DNA of 5,590 nt from Candidatus Curtissbacteria bacterium RIFCSPLOWO2_01_FULL_41_18 (GTDB lineage Bacteria > Patescibacteriota > Microgenomatia > Curtissbacterales > GWA2-41-24). Of this stretch, positions 1-5,590 are shown piece by piece (within the stretch, counting starts at the first letter, position 1; every line of letters begins with the position of its first letter). Below the pieces are notes generated by a model. The model saw nothing but the letters and a program-made list of their open reading frames with translations. It had not been told where the DNA came from and made no database searches. The position numbers and the translations under genes were made by a program. Location of the stretch: the NCBI GenBank assembly GCA_001776475.1, contig MFBQ01000016.1, forward strand, positions 1 through 5,590, given 5' to 3'.

Positions 1-690
1 CTCGGTTTTAAGAAAGTATTGGAAGTGGGAAGCATTCTTCACGACAAAGTTTCCACCAAACAGGTGACAACTCAACAATCAGTAACTCACGCTGATATTA
101 TCGCAAAACTAAGAGAAATAAAGGACAAATTTAAAGTAATTATTAAGGCTGATGTTTTAGGTTCCCTAGAAGCAATTCAAGAAAATCTTCCTGAAAAAAT
201 TTTAGCTATCTCATCGGGTGTCGGTGAAGTTCAACCAACTGATATCAGTTTTGCAAAAGTCGCCCAAGCCCCGATTTTAGCTTTTAATGTCAAAACTTCA
301 AATCAAATACAGTCCCAGGCGCAGCGTGAACATATCGTAATCAAGAACTACGATGTTATATACGAGCTGATATCTGACATGCAAGATATAGCCAAGACTT
401 ATGAACAGGCCAAACATGAGCAGAAAATCCTAGGAAGGGCAAAAATTGTGGCTGTCTTCGAAGTGGATGGTAAGAAAATTGCGGGAGTCAAAGTAACCCA
501 GGGAAAAATTAAAACAGGCGACTTGGTATTTTTAATAAGTTCATCTGGTCAGAAAACTGAAGCGCAGATCTCCTCGTTGAAAAAATTTAAAAAGGATATT
601 GAAGCAGTAACGGCTGGTCAAGAATGTGGTGTAGGCTTAGTACCCAATCTTGACTTCAAGGTAGGTGATATTATAGAATCTCTGGGTTAA
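1..690 (+). CDS. infB: Translation initiation factor IF-2, C-terminal part (5' end outside window)
   Basis: IF-2 is the cytoplasmic GTPase that places initiator fMet-tRNA on the 30S subunit and promotes subunit joining. The frame is open from base 1, so only the last 229 codons are present; the G domain and most of domain II lie upstream. Visible codons 41-59 carry the start of domain III, with the family motif IIKADVLGSLEAI. Codons 143-229 form the C-terminal C2 beta-barrel that binds fMet-tRNA: ILGRAK at 143-148, then a KIAGVKVTQGKIKTGD stretch, SSLKKFKKDI and GQECGVGL at 206-213, ending GDIIESLG. These match the usual IF-2 end in order and spacing, and the TAA stop is where the family normally ends. 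The next gene is a DHH-like protein rather than rbfA, the more common neighbour. Identification is firm; the fragment is cut by the window edge and not by a mutation. Confidence 0.97.
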   Translation, partial: LGFKKVLEVGSILHDKVSTKQVTTQQSVTHADIIAKLREIKDKFKVIIKADVLGSLEAIQENLPEKILAISSGVGEVQPTDISFAKVAQAPILAFNVKTSNQIQSQAQREHIVIKNYDVIYELISDMQDIAKTYEQAKHEQKILGRAKIVAVFEVDGKKIAGVKVTQGKIKTGDLVFLISSSGQKTEAQISSLKKFKKDIEAVTAGQECGVGLVPNLDFKVGDIIESLG

Positions 691-743
691 AAATTTACTT
701 GACAGTAAAAGTCCCAGCGAGAAATGTACAAAAATAGTACTCG

Positions 744-772
744 AAGTCAAACCGTAGATACCTTCTTATAAT
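744..772 (+). promoter_or_regulatory. Probable promoter of the DHH-like gene
   Basis: A perfect -10 box TATAAT lies at 767-772. Seventeen bases upstream is only a weak -35 candidate, AAGTCA at 744-749 (3 of 6 consensus bases). Transcription would start near 779, about 10 bases before the ATG at 789, giving a very short leader with no Shine-Dalgarno sequence. The gap from infB (691-788) holds no convincing terminator, so read-through from infB is also possible. Confidence 0.5.
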
Positions 773-788
773 TTTTTGAAGCGAAAAT

Positions 789-1769
789 ATGGACAATTAT
801 ATAAAGAACCAGACTTTAGAACATTTAACTAAGGCCCAAAATATCACAATTGCCGTTTCCCAAAATAGCGGATTTGATGGCCTTGCGGCCGGACTTGCTC
901 TTTATCTTTCAACAAAGAAACTCGGTAAAAACGCTTCAATTCTAGCTAACCCTCCCACTGTCGAAGATGCGAAAATGCTTTATGGGGTCGACAAAATAGG
1001 CAAGCCTGAAGGAAAGCAAAATTTAGTTGTAGTCGTTGATAATGCTGTCAAAAATGTCGAGAAAGTAACTTATTTTTTGGATGAAGATAGACTAAGAATA
1101 GTAATTCATTCTTTCCCAGGTTCCAAAGGCACTGCAAAAGAGGATATCTCATACGAAGAAACCGCTTCAAAACCAGATTTAATTTTTGCGATTGGTTTTA
1201 ATTCAATAAACGAATTGAGAAATGAAGTTACCCATGAACAAATAATCAACCCAGACACTTGGACCATAAGTATTAATAAAAATGAGATGAGTCAGAAATT
1301 TGCTCAAGCCAATGTCCATGAACACCAAGCCGCAAGTATCAGCGAAATAACTGCAACACTAATTCAGAATCTCGCGCTGCCTGTTGATGAGGATATTGCC
1401 TTTAATTTATATTCTGGAATATCTCACGCAACAGAGATGTTTTCCCCCAGCTACTCAAGGCCTTCCAGCTTCGAAGCAGCTCTTTGGTTGGTTAAATTTG
1501 GGGCTGGTAAGGCAAGTTTAGCAGCGCGTGCCACTCAGCAACCCAGTTTCGCAAGTCTAGAGGGGCAGACATATCATGCTGGTTCGAGTATTACAAAAGT
1601 CACCAGTCCACCGTCAGAAGAGTTAACAAAAAAACCTGCCCCTCCCGACATGATTGATAGACAAGAAACTCAAATTGAAGAAGTAGAAGTTAAGGAGAAG
1701 TCTCAAGAAGCCTGGTTAAAACCGCCCAAAATCTATAGAGGTTCAAAGTCTTTTGACAGCGAGTCCTAG
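789..1769 (+). CDS. DHH-family phosphoesterase-like protein with degenerate catalytic motifs
   Basis: This 326-residue protein has the layout of a DHH/RecJ-NrnA type phosphoesterase, but the metal-binding motifs are mostly lost. Motif I, normally H-x-x-PDGDAxGS, reads QNSGFDGLAAGL: D30 remains, while the preceding His and the second Asp are replaced. The motif II aspartate is kept as D84 in VVVVDNAV. The DHH triad region reads VIHSFPG near residues 105-111, leaving at most one His. The later acidic motif appears as FAIGFNSINEL, with no Asp. The structural helix QAASISEITATLI and a DHHA1-like segment SFEAALWLVKFGAGKAS are recognisable. Residues about 270-326 are Pro/Glu/Lys-rich and probably disordered, ending WLKPPKIYRG plus a short acidic tail. 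Inference: a binding or scaffold protein rather than an active nanoRNase or pAp phosphatase. The fold assignment is moderately sure; the role is unknown. The ATG at 789 is chosen because the fold begins soon after it. Confidence 0.7.
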   Translation: MDNYIKNQTLEHLTKAQNITIAVSQNSGFDGLAAGLALYLSTKKLGKNASILANPPTVEDAKMLYGVDKIGKPEGKQNLVVVVDNAVKNVEKVTYFLDEDRLRIVIHSFPGSKGTAKEDISYEETASKPDLIFAIGFNSINELRNEVTHEQIINPDTWTISINKNEMSQKFAQANVHEHQAASISEITATLIQNLALPVDEDIAFNLYSGISHATEMFSPSYSRPSSFEAALWLVKFGAGKASLAARATQQPSFASLEGQTYHAGSSITKVTSPPSEELTKKPAPPDMIDRQETQIEEVEVKEKSQEAWLKPPKIYRGSKSFDSES

Positions 1770-1781
1770 TTTTAATATACT
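1753..1781 (+). promoter_or_regulatory. Promoter of rpsO, embedded in the 3' end of the DHH-like gene
   Basis: TTGACA (perfect -35) at 1753-1758 and TATACT (5 of 6 -10 bases) at 1776-1781 are separated by exactly 17 bases, the best sigma-70-type match in the window. The -35 box lies within the last codons of the upstream gene. The start is predicted near 1788, about 5 bases before the rpsO ATG, so the mRNA would be essentially leaderless. Such a leader could not hold a 5' S15-binding autoregulatory fold of the Escherichia coli type. Confidence 0.75.
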
Positions 1782-1792
1782 AACTTTCCATA

Positions 1793-2056
1793 ATGGCTAA
1801 CACCTTAAAAAAACAAGTAATTGATAAATTTAAAACGCATGAGGGCGACACGGGTTCGCCTGAAGTTCAAGTTGCCCTACTTACTCAGCGCATTGGCAAT
1901 GTTGCAGGGCATCTTAAATCGCATTCTCACGATAATCATTCAAGAAGAGGTTTGCTTTCTATGATCAATAAAAGAAGAAGACTTCTTCATTACTTAACGA
2001 GGAAGGCACCTGAAAGATATAAAGATATTATAGATAAATTAGGTCTACCCAAGTAA
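1793..2056 (+). CDS. rpsO: 30S ribosomal protein S15
   Basis: S15 is a primary 16S rRNA-binding protein of the central domain and helps nucleate the 30S platform and an intersubunit bridge. The 87-residue product is close to the usual 89. Its rRNA-contacting residues are in place: HEGDTGSPEVQ at 16-26 (T20, G21, Q26), H40, D47 and S50 in GHLKSHSHDNHSRRGLL, followed by the basic RRRLLHYL helix and the ending KDIIDKLGLPK. No Shine-Dalgarno sequence precedes the ATG; the upstream bases are AT-rich and carry the -10 box. The gene sits 23 bases after the DHH-like gene and 251 bases before pnp, the classic rpsO-pnp pairing. Oddly, its last 11 codons and stop recur in the same frame 72 bases downstream (see the repeat entries). 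Identification is firm. Confidence 0.98.
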   Translation: MANTLKKQVIDKFKTHEGDTGSPEVQVALLTQRIGNVAGHLKSHSHDNHSRRGLLSMINKRRRLLHYLTRKAPERYKDIIDKLGLPK

Positions 2057-2077
2057 AGGAAATATCTTTGCGCCTTG
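2021..2077 (+). repeat. Repeat copy 1: rpsO tail plus 3' UTR with stem
   Basis: Copy 1 comprises the last 11 codons and stop of rpsO (2021-2056) and about 20 bases of 3' UTR. AAAGATATT (2021-2029) is an exact inverted repeat of AATATCTTT (2061-2069), giving a 9-bp AT-rich stem that closes a 31-base loop containing the stop codon. No T-run follows, so it does not look like an intrinsic terminator. A 3'-end protecting, processing or translation-termination related role is possible but unproven. Confidence 0.75.
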
Positions 2078-2088
2078 CCTCTGGCAAG
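2074..2088 (+). other. Small perfect hairpin between the two repeat copies
   Basis: CTTGCC (2074-2079) and GGCAAG (2083-2088) form a 6-bp stem with a TCT loop. CTTT (2066-2069) and AAAG (2092-2095) could extend it across an internal loop. Its right arm can instead pair downstream: GCAAGT (2084-2089) is complementary to ACTTGC (2154-2159), so two structures compete. No T-tract follows, so it is not a standard intrinsic terminator. Confidence 0.5.
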
Positions 2089-2151
2089 TCTAAAGGACAT
2101 AATCGACAAATTAGGATTACCAAAGTAAAAAAGAAATGTCCTTGCGTTTTG
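2077..2151 (+). pseudogene. Repeat copy 2: second rpsO 3' end, probable remnant of a diverged rpsO
   Basis: Bases 2093-2128 encode KDIIDKLGLPK and a TAA stop, identical in protein to the true rpsO end and in the same frame. The two 36-base stretches differ at eight positions, all synonymous. After the stop, 2132-2151 matches 2058-2077 at 15 of 20 positions, and all five differences are transitions. AAGGACAT (2093-2100) pairs exactly with ATGTCCTT (2136-2143), the counterpart of the copy 1 stem with two compensated pair changes. Upstream, 2077-2095 matches the copy 1 stretch GCACCTGAAAGATATAAAG at 12 of 19 positions but with a 1-base frame slip, as expected if an older, longer rpsO end is decaying. 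It has no start codon of its own and is reached only by read-through of the rpsO stop. Best reading: the residue of a replaced rpsO allele. An old tandem duplication kept by selection is the alternative. Confidence 0.65.
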
Positions 2152-2155
2152 GCAC

Positions 2156-2184
2156 TTGCTAATTCGTAGAAAATATCTTATAAT
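2156..2184 (+). promoter_or_regulatory. Promoter of pnp and the downstream genes
   Basis: TTGCTA (2156-2161, 4 of 6 -35 bases) and a perfect TATAAT (2179-2184) are spaced by 17 bases. The start is predicted near 2191, giving pnp a leader of about 117 bases, in contrast to the tiny leaders of the two genes upstream. The -35 box overlaps the end of a possible stem arm (2154-2159). Having its own promoter between rpsO and pnp also matches Escherichia coli arrangement. Confidence 0.7.
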
Positions 2185-2221
2185 AATAGTTGAAGTTTTA
2201 AACAGAACGAGGATCTGGGTT

Positions 2222-2278
2222 GTTGGAAGTTGAATAGTACGAATCAAATTTTTTGAGTCTCACTATCCGATTTCTAAC
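2222..2278 (+). promoter_or_regulatory. Long imperfect hairpin in the pnp leader
   Basis: GTTGGAAGTTGAATAGT (2222-2238) pairs with ACTATCCGATTTCTAAC (2262-2278): 13 Watson-Crick and 3 G-U pairs out of 17, with a single A-C mismatch. Within the 23-base top, TCAAA (2244-2248) pairs with TTTGA (2252-2256) around TTT, with GA/TC pairs below. GGGT (2217-2220) could clamp the base with ACCC (2287-2290). The structure ends 29 bases before the ATG. In Escherichia coli, RNase III cuts a pnp leader hairpin and PNPase then degrades the leader to repress itself. Position and shape suggest a similar role here by inference. Confidence 0.6.
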
Positions 2279-2307
2279 TCCTCTTGACCCTCTTTAAATT
2301 TTACGTG

Positions 2308-4512
2308 ATGCAAAAACCAATAAGAAAAGAACTTGAACTAGCAGGCAAGAAACTCATTCTTGAGACTGGAGAACTGGCTACCAAAGCCAACGGGTCTGTA
2401 TTGGCGACTTATGGTGAAACAGTCGTACTGGCAACAGCTGTTTCACAAGAGGCCTCAGCCGACATTGGTTATTTTCCACTTTCGGTAGATTATGAAGAAA
2501 AGCTTTATGCCGGTGGCAGAATTTCTACGTCTCGTTTCATTAAGAGAGAAAATCGTCCCACTGAAGAAGCTATCCTTACAGCAAGACTCATCGATAGAAG
2601 TATTCGACCACTTTTCCCAAAAGATTTCACCAAAGAAGTTCAGATTATTATCACGGTTCTTTCGGTGGATCAAGAGAACGATCCGGATATTGTTTCTTTA
2701 ATTGCTACATCAGCCGCACTGGCAATATCCGACATCCCTTGGAACGGACCCATAGCAGGCATTAGAGTTGGCAGGCAAAATGGAGGCCTTATTTTAAATC
2801 CCACCCAGCAAGAAAAAAGCTTTTCTGACTTAGATCTAGTTTTAGCCGCAAATAAAAATGGAGAGGTTGTTATGATTGAAACCGCAGCCTCCGAGGTGGA
2901 TGAGAAAGCTTTAGTTGAAGCGACTAAATTAGCGACCAAAGAAGCAATACCTGTGGTTGTACTCATCGGAGATCTTCAGAAATCCGTTGGGATGACCAAA
3001 GAACCTTACGGAACCAAGAAGTTGGACCAGACTGTTGAGAAGAAAATCAGAGATTACATAAAGACTAGCGTCATGAAAGATTTTCACGGTGGCAAAACTC
3101 AAGACGAAACTTGGTTCGGTGAAACCCTTAAAATTTTAGAAGAGAAATTCATTAAGGAAGACGAAGAAAATATCTCTGCCAAAATCATTTCTAATATTCT
3201 CGAAGAAGAAATCGCCAACTTTTTAAGAGAGGAAATTTTAATTAACAAGAGAAGGCCGGACGGTAGAAAACCGGACGACATTCGCCCCATAACTACTAAG
3301 GTAGAAGTTTTGCCAAGGACTCATGGATCGGCACTTTTTGCTAGGGGAGAGACTCAAGCACTTTCAATTGTTACTCTTGGTTCTCCCGCGCTTGAACAAC
3401 TTATCGAAGGCATGGGAGGAGAGGAAACAAAAAGATATATGCATCATTATAATTTCCCTCCATTTTCCGTAGGCGAGGTTCGCAGAAGAGGTGCGCCAGC
3501 CAGGCGAGAAATAGGCCATGGGGCGCTAGCGGAGAAAGCACTTTTACCGATTATTCCGCCCTTAGATGTTTTTCCGTACACAATCAGGGTTGTTTCCGAA
3601 ATCTTGTCCTCAGCCGGTTCAACATCAATGGCCTCTGCTTGCGGCTCAACGCTTGCCCTAATGGATGCTGGCGTCCCAATTAAAGAGCCGGTTGCTGGAA
3701 TTTCTATCGGTCTCATTACCGATAAAAATGACAAATCAAAATATGTGATAATCACCGATATTGCCTATCAAGAAGATGCTCAAGGAGATATGGATTGTAA
3801 GGTTGCTGGAACCAAAAATGGTATAACCGCAATTCAAATGGATACCAAACTTAATGGTGTGACTATAAATATTTTAGACGAGGCTCTCCAAAAAGCCAAA
3901 AAAGCAAGACTCATTATCCTTCAAAAGATTTTAGCTACAATGCCTACCTCACGTGAGAAAATTTCCAAACATGCCCCTACAGTTATTTTGGTTAAAATAG
4001 ATCCTGCCAAAATCGGGGACGTCATCGGATCAGGCGGTAGAACAATTAACAGAATTATTGCCGAAACCGGTGCTGCTATTGATATCAACGATGAAGGCAT
4101 CGTGACTATCAGCAGCAAAGACAGGGAAGCCTGTAAAAAAGCGGCGGAATGGGTCGAATCCATAGTAAAGGAAGCCAAACCTGGTGAAGTCTATGAAGGT
4201 AAGGTTAAAAGAATCCTGCCGTTTGGAGCCATGGTAGAAATTCTCCCAGGTAAAGAGGGCCTGGTGCACATTTCTCAACTAGCCCCACATAGAGTTGAAA
4301 AAGTTGAAGACGTTGTCAAGATTGGACAACCTGTCAAAGTTCGGGTTGTCGAGATTGATGATCAAGGAAGAGTCAATCTTTCGATGGTCTTTGGTGATGA
4401 TATAAAAAATAAACCACATAGATTTCAAGACAGAGCCCAAAGAGGTAATTTTCGACAAGCGAGAGGATATAGAAAAGATAGAAACCGTCGTCCATCAAAA
4501 TTTGGGCACTAA
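2308..4512 (+). CDS. pnp: Polyribonucleotide nucleotidyltransferase (PNPase)
   Basis: PNPase is a trimeric cytoplasmic 3'-5' exoribonuclease that uses phosphate to release nucleoside diphosphates and can add 3' tails. The 734-residue product has all expected domains: first RNase PH core (about 6-140, with FIKRENRPTEEAI and LIDRSIRPLFP), a helical linker, catalytic second RNase PH core (about 320-540), KH (about 557-615, GSGG loop at 574-577) and S1 (626-693), then a short basic Arg-rich tail. Catalytic features are present: phosphate-site GSTS at 437-440 and the metal-binding pair D490 and D496 in QEDAQGDMD, spaced as D486/D492 of the Escherichia coli enzyme. In the first core, the common GGFFKRE loop reads TSRFIKRE, a mild variation. 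The ATG at 2308 starts MQKPIRKELELAGKKL, matching family starts; an in-frame TTG at 2284 and GTG at 2305 are less likely. No Shine-Dalgarno sequence is seen; upstream bases are pyrimidine-rich. Confidence 0.97.
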   Translation: MQKPIRKELELAGKKLILETGELATKANGSVLATYGETVVLATAVSQEASADIGYFPLSVDYEEKLYAGGRISTSRFIKRENRPTEEAILTARLIDRSIRPLFPKDFTKEVQIIITVLSVDQENDPDIVSLIATSAALAISDIPWNGPIAGIRVGRQNGGLILNPTQQEKSFSDLDLVLAANKNGEVVMIETAASEVDEKALVEATKLATKEAIPVVVLIGDLQKSVGMTKEPYGTKKLDQTVEKKIRDYIKTSVMKDFHGGKTQDETWFGETLKILEEKFIKEDEENISAKIISNILEEEIANFLREEILINKRRPDGRKPDDIRPITTKVEVLPRTHGSALFARGETQALSIVTLGSPALEQLIEGMGGEETKRYMHHYNFPPFSVGEVRRRGAPARREIGHGALAEKALLPIIPPLDVFPYTIRVVSEILSSAGSTSMASACGSTLALMDAGVPIKEPVAGISIGLITDKNDKSKYVIITDIAYQEDAQGDMDCKVAGTKNGITAIQMDTKLNGVTINILDEALQKAKKARLIILQKILATMPTSREKISKHAPTVILVKIDPAKIGDVIGSGGRTINRIIAETGAAIDINDEGIVTISSKDREACKKAAEWVESIVKEAKPGEVYEGKVKRILPFGAMVEILPGKEGLVHISQLAPHRVEKVEDVVKIGQPVKVRVVEIDDQGRVNLSMVFGDDIKNKPHRFQDRAQRGNFRQARGYRKDRNRRPSKFGH

Positions 4513-4515
4513 AAA

Positions 4516-5520
4516 ATGAAACTAAGCCCCAAAGTCTTCTTTGGTTTGCTTGCAATTCCTCTAACTTTGGCAATAATCTTTTTTATATTTCAAAGCTGTT
4601 GTCAAAAACTCAGCTCGCTCTCAATTACTTCAGAGAAAAATAAGTTTAGGGTAAGTTTCAATATCGACAAAAAAGATAAATACAATTTTGAAAAATTTTT
4701 AACAAACCTTGATATTCCTTCTGAAATTAGCTCCGGTGCAAGCTTTAGACTAGATGCTACATCATCGGCAATGCTTACTTTCTTTACTCCGATAAAAGCA
4801 GACCTAAATATATCCTCAAAAGAGATTTCATTTTCAGGCAAAATGTCCCATAAACCTTCAAATAATTTTAAAGTTGAAAATATTAAAGTCCCCAAATCTA
4901 CGCATCTGGCAATATTTGCCTCAAATGTCATTGATTTTTTGAATTCAAGGTATCATTTACCTGAGGAGTTTTTAAAGTGGCTTTCAAAAAATTTCCCAAC
5001 AGATAAAGGTCAATATCTTGTAATGTTCAATGAAACTGATTTCGCAGTTTTAGTAAAGAGCGATAAAGCCAATTATGATGACCTAAAAAATATTACTTTT
5101 GATAAATCTCAAGCGTCTGCTGATTATAAAGAAGAAACTGATCAGGATGTTAATTTTCACCTTTTGAAACTTGGTAAAGACCCAAGTCGCGAGCAACTAA
5201 CTGCCACCGTTTTTAATCTTAATGGATACACCGTATTCAGTTCTTCTTACAAATCAGCTCAAAAAATGGTCTCTGTTCTTAAATCTGAGGAGGAGTCGTC
5301 TACTTTCCCTTCCGTCAAAGAAGATCAGCAACTAGCCTTTACGATGATCTACAATAGTACCACAAACCCCATAAGCCAAAATTTTGTCAAACTATTGTTT
5401 TCTGATTCAGCAGATCTAAGTAACCAGAATCTCAAGATTATCAATACTTTAGAAAAAATCCAACAAGCATCGCTTACTTTGAAGACAACAAACTTTTCTG
5501 GTTTAATTAAGATTAAATGA
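4516..5520 (+). CDS. Hypothetical membrane-anchored protein
   Basis: I do not recognise this 334-residue protein with confidence. It begins MKLSPK and then has one hydrophobic segment (about residues 7-25, FFGLLAIPLTLAIIFFIF), followed by QSCCQ and a long polar region rich in Ser, Lys, Asp and Asn. Two basic residues before the segment and none after it suggest an N-in signal anchor with the bulk outside the membrane. The outer part looks like alternating beta strands and helices. Stretches such as YLVMFNETDFAVLVKS and LNGYTVFSSSYKSAQKMVSVL loosely recall DUF3352-type exported proteins, but this is only a pattern impression. It starts 3 bases after the pnp stop and is overlapped by the next gene, so it is co-transcribed. 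The ATG is chosen for this tight spacing and because it puts the hydrophobic segment at the N terminus. That it is a real gene is well supported; its function is unknown. Confidence 0.8.
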   Translation: MKLSPKVFFGLLAIPLTLAIIFFIFQSCCQKLSSLSITSEKNKFRVSFNIDKKDKYNFEKFLTNLDIPSEISSGASFRLDATSSAMLTFFTPIKADLNISSKEISFSGKMSHKPSNNFKVENIKVPKSTHLAIFASNVIDFLNSRYHLPEEFLKWLSKNFPTDKGQYLVMFNETDFAVLVKSDKANYDDLKNITFDKSQASADYKEETDQDVNFHLLKLGKDPSREQLTATVFNLNGYTVFSSSYKSAQKMVSVLKSEEESSTFPSVKEDQQLAFTMIYNSTTNPISQNFVKLLFSDSADLSNQNLKIINTLEKIQQASLTLKTTNFSGLIKIK

Positions 5521-5590
5521 ATGCTTCTCCTGCCCAATTCGAAGACATTAAACTCCTTGAGACAAAACTAAAAAATAGTCAGTTACCACC
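5517..5590 (+). CDS. Start of a further gene (3' end outside window), identity uncertain
   Basis: An ATG at 5517 overlaps the preceding TGA in the arrangement ATGA (4-base overlap), typical of translationally coupled genes. The frame stays open to the window end for 24 full codons: MNASPAQFEDIKLLETKLKN followed by SQLP. The Leu/Lys pattern looks like an amphipathic helix. It loosely resembles the helical region just before the ATPase module of Lon-like AAA+ proteases, but the fragment is too short to name. The other ATG, at 5521, reaches a stop after 16 codons and is rejected. Confidence 0.6.
   Translation, partial: MNASPAQFEDIKLLETKLKNSQLP

Noticed and set aside
699..728. TTGACA at 699-704 as a -35 box after infB
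   Set aside because: No acceptable -10 sequence lies 16-18 bases downstream (only AAATGT-like bases). TATAAT at 767 is far too distant.
694..743. Small inverted repeats after infB (TTTACT/AGTAAA and GTAC/GTAC) as a terminator
   Set aside because: Stems are short and AT-rich, and no T-run follows them. They do not make a credible intrinsic terminator.
1990..2247. Minus-strand open frame across the rpsO end, with an internally repeated peptide
   Set aside because: Its repetition only mirrors the rpsO tail duplication. The base differences are silent in the + frame and change residues in the minus frame, so selection acted on the + strand.
2244..2256. T-run in the pnp leader as an intrinsic terminator or attenuator
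   Set aside because: The T-run lies in the hairpin top and not after a GC-rich stem.
2284..2307. TTG at 2284 or GTG at 2305 as the pnp start
   Set aside because: The ATG at 2308 fits the family N terminus. The extra residues are unlike PNPase and have no better ribosome binding site.
4585..4602. Lipoprotein signal ending at Cys28 of the hypothetical protein
   Set aside because: The residues before the Cys are F-Q-S, not a standard lipobox, so a transmembrane anchor is the simpler reading.
1..5590. CRISPR array, mobile element, tRNA or rRNA
   Set aside because: No regularly spaced repeats, transposase or integrase, cloverleaf or rRNA-like stretch is seen. The only clear repeat is the two-copy rpsO tail.

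Overview
The window looks like chromosomal housekeeping DNA from a bacterium of moderately low GC content. It holds the 3' end of infB, a degenerate DHH-family protein, rpsO, pnp, an unrecognised membrane-anchored protein and the first codons of another gene, all on the + strand. Four things make a Candidate Phyla Radiation (Patescibacteria) genome, perhaps Microgenomates-like, my best guess: compact spacing, near-absence of Shine-Dalgarno sequences, a DHH pseudo-enzyme beside infB, and a lean infB-rpsO-pnp cluster. This is inference and not proven by the sequence. Genes end at TAA, TAG and TGA with no internal TGA, so the standard bacterial code fits.

Layout: infB C-terminal part (1-690); a 98-base gap with a TATAAT box; the DHH-like gene (789-1769); rpsO (1793-2056) with a consensus-like promoter inside the end of the preceding gene; a 251-base rpsO-pnp interval; pnp (2308-4512); a hypothetical gene 3 bases later (4516-5520); and a partial gene overlapping its stop by 4 bases (5517-5590).

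The functional theme is translation and RNA turnover: IF-2 starts translation, S15 nucleates the 30S platform, and PNPase degrades RNA. The last three genes are packed as one transcription unit, probably driven by the promoter at 2156-2184.

The most interesting part is the rpsO-pnp interval. The last 11 codons plus stop of rpsO are repeated 72 bases downstream, in the same frame, with eight base differences that are all synonymous. Each copy can form a stem between its coding tail and its 3' UTR, and the two copies differ by two fully compensated base pairs. So the second copy seems to have evolved under both protein-level and RNA-structure constraint, which suggests a remnant of a diverged rpsO left by allelic replacement. 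Further on, the predicted pnp leader holds a 17-position imperfect hairpin (16 positions pairable). This recalls the RNase III/PNPase autoregulatory leader of Escherichia coli pnp, although the sequences are not obviously related. Predicted transcription starts for rpsO and the DHH-like gene fall about 5 and 10 bases before their start codons, implying nearly leaderless mRNAs.
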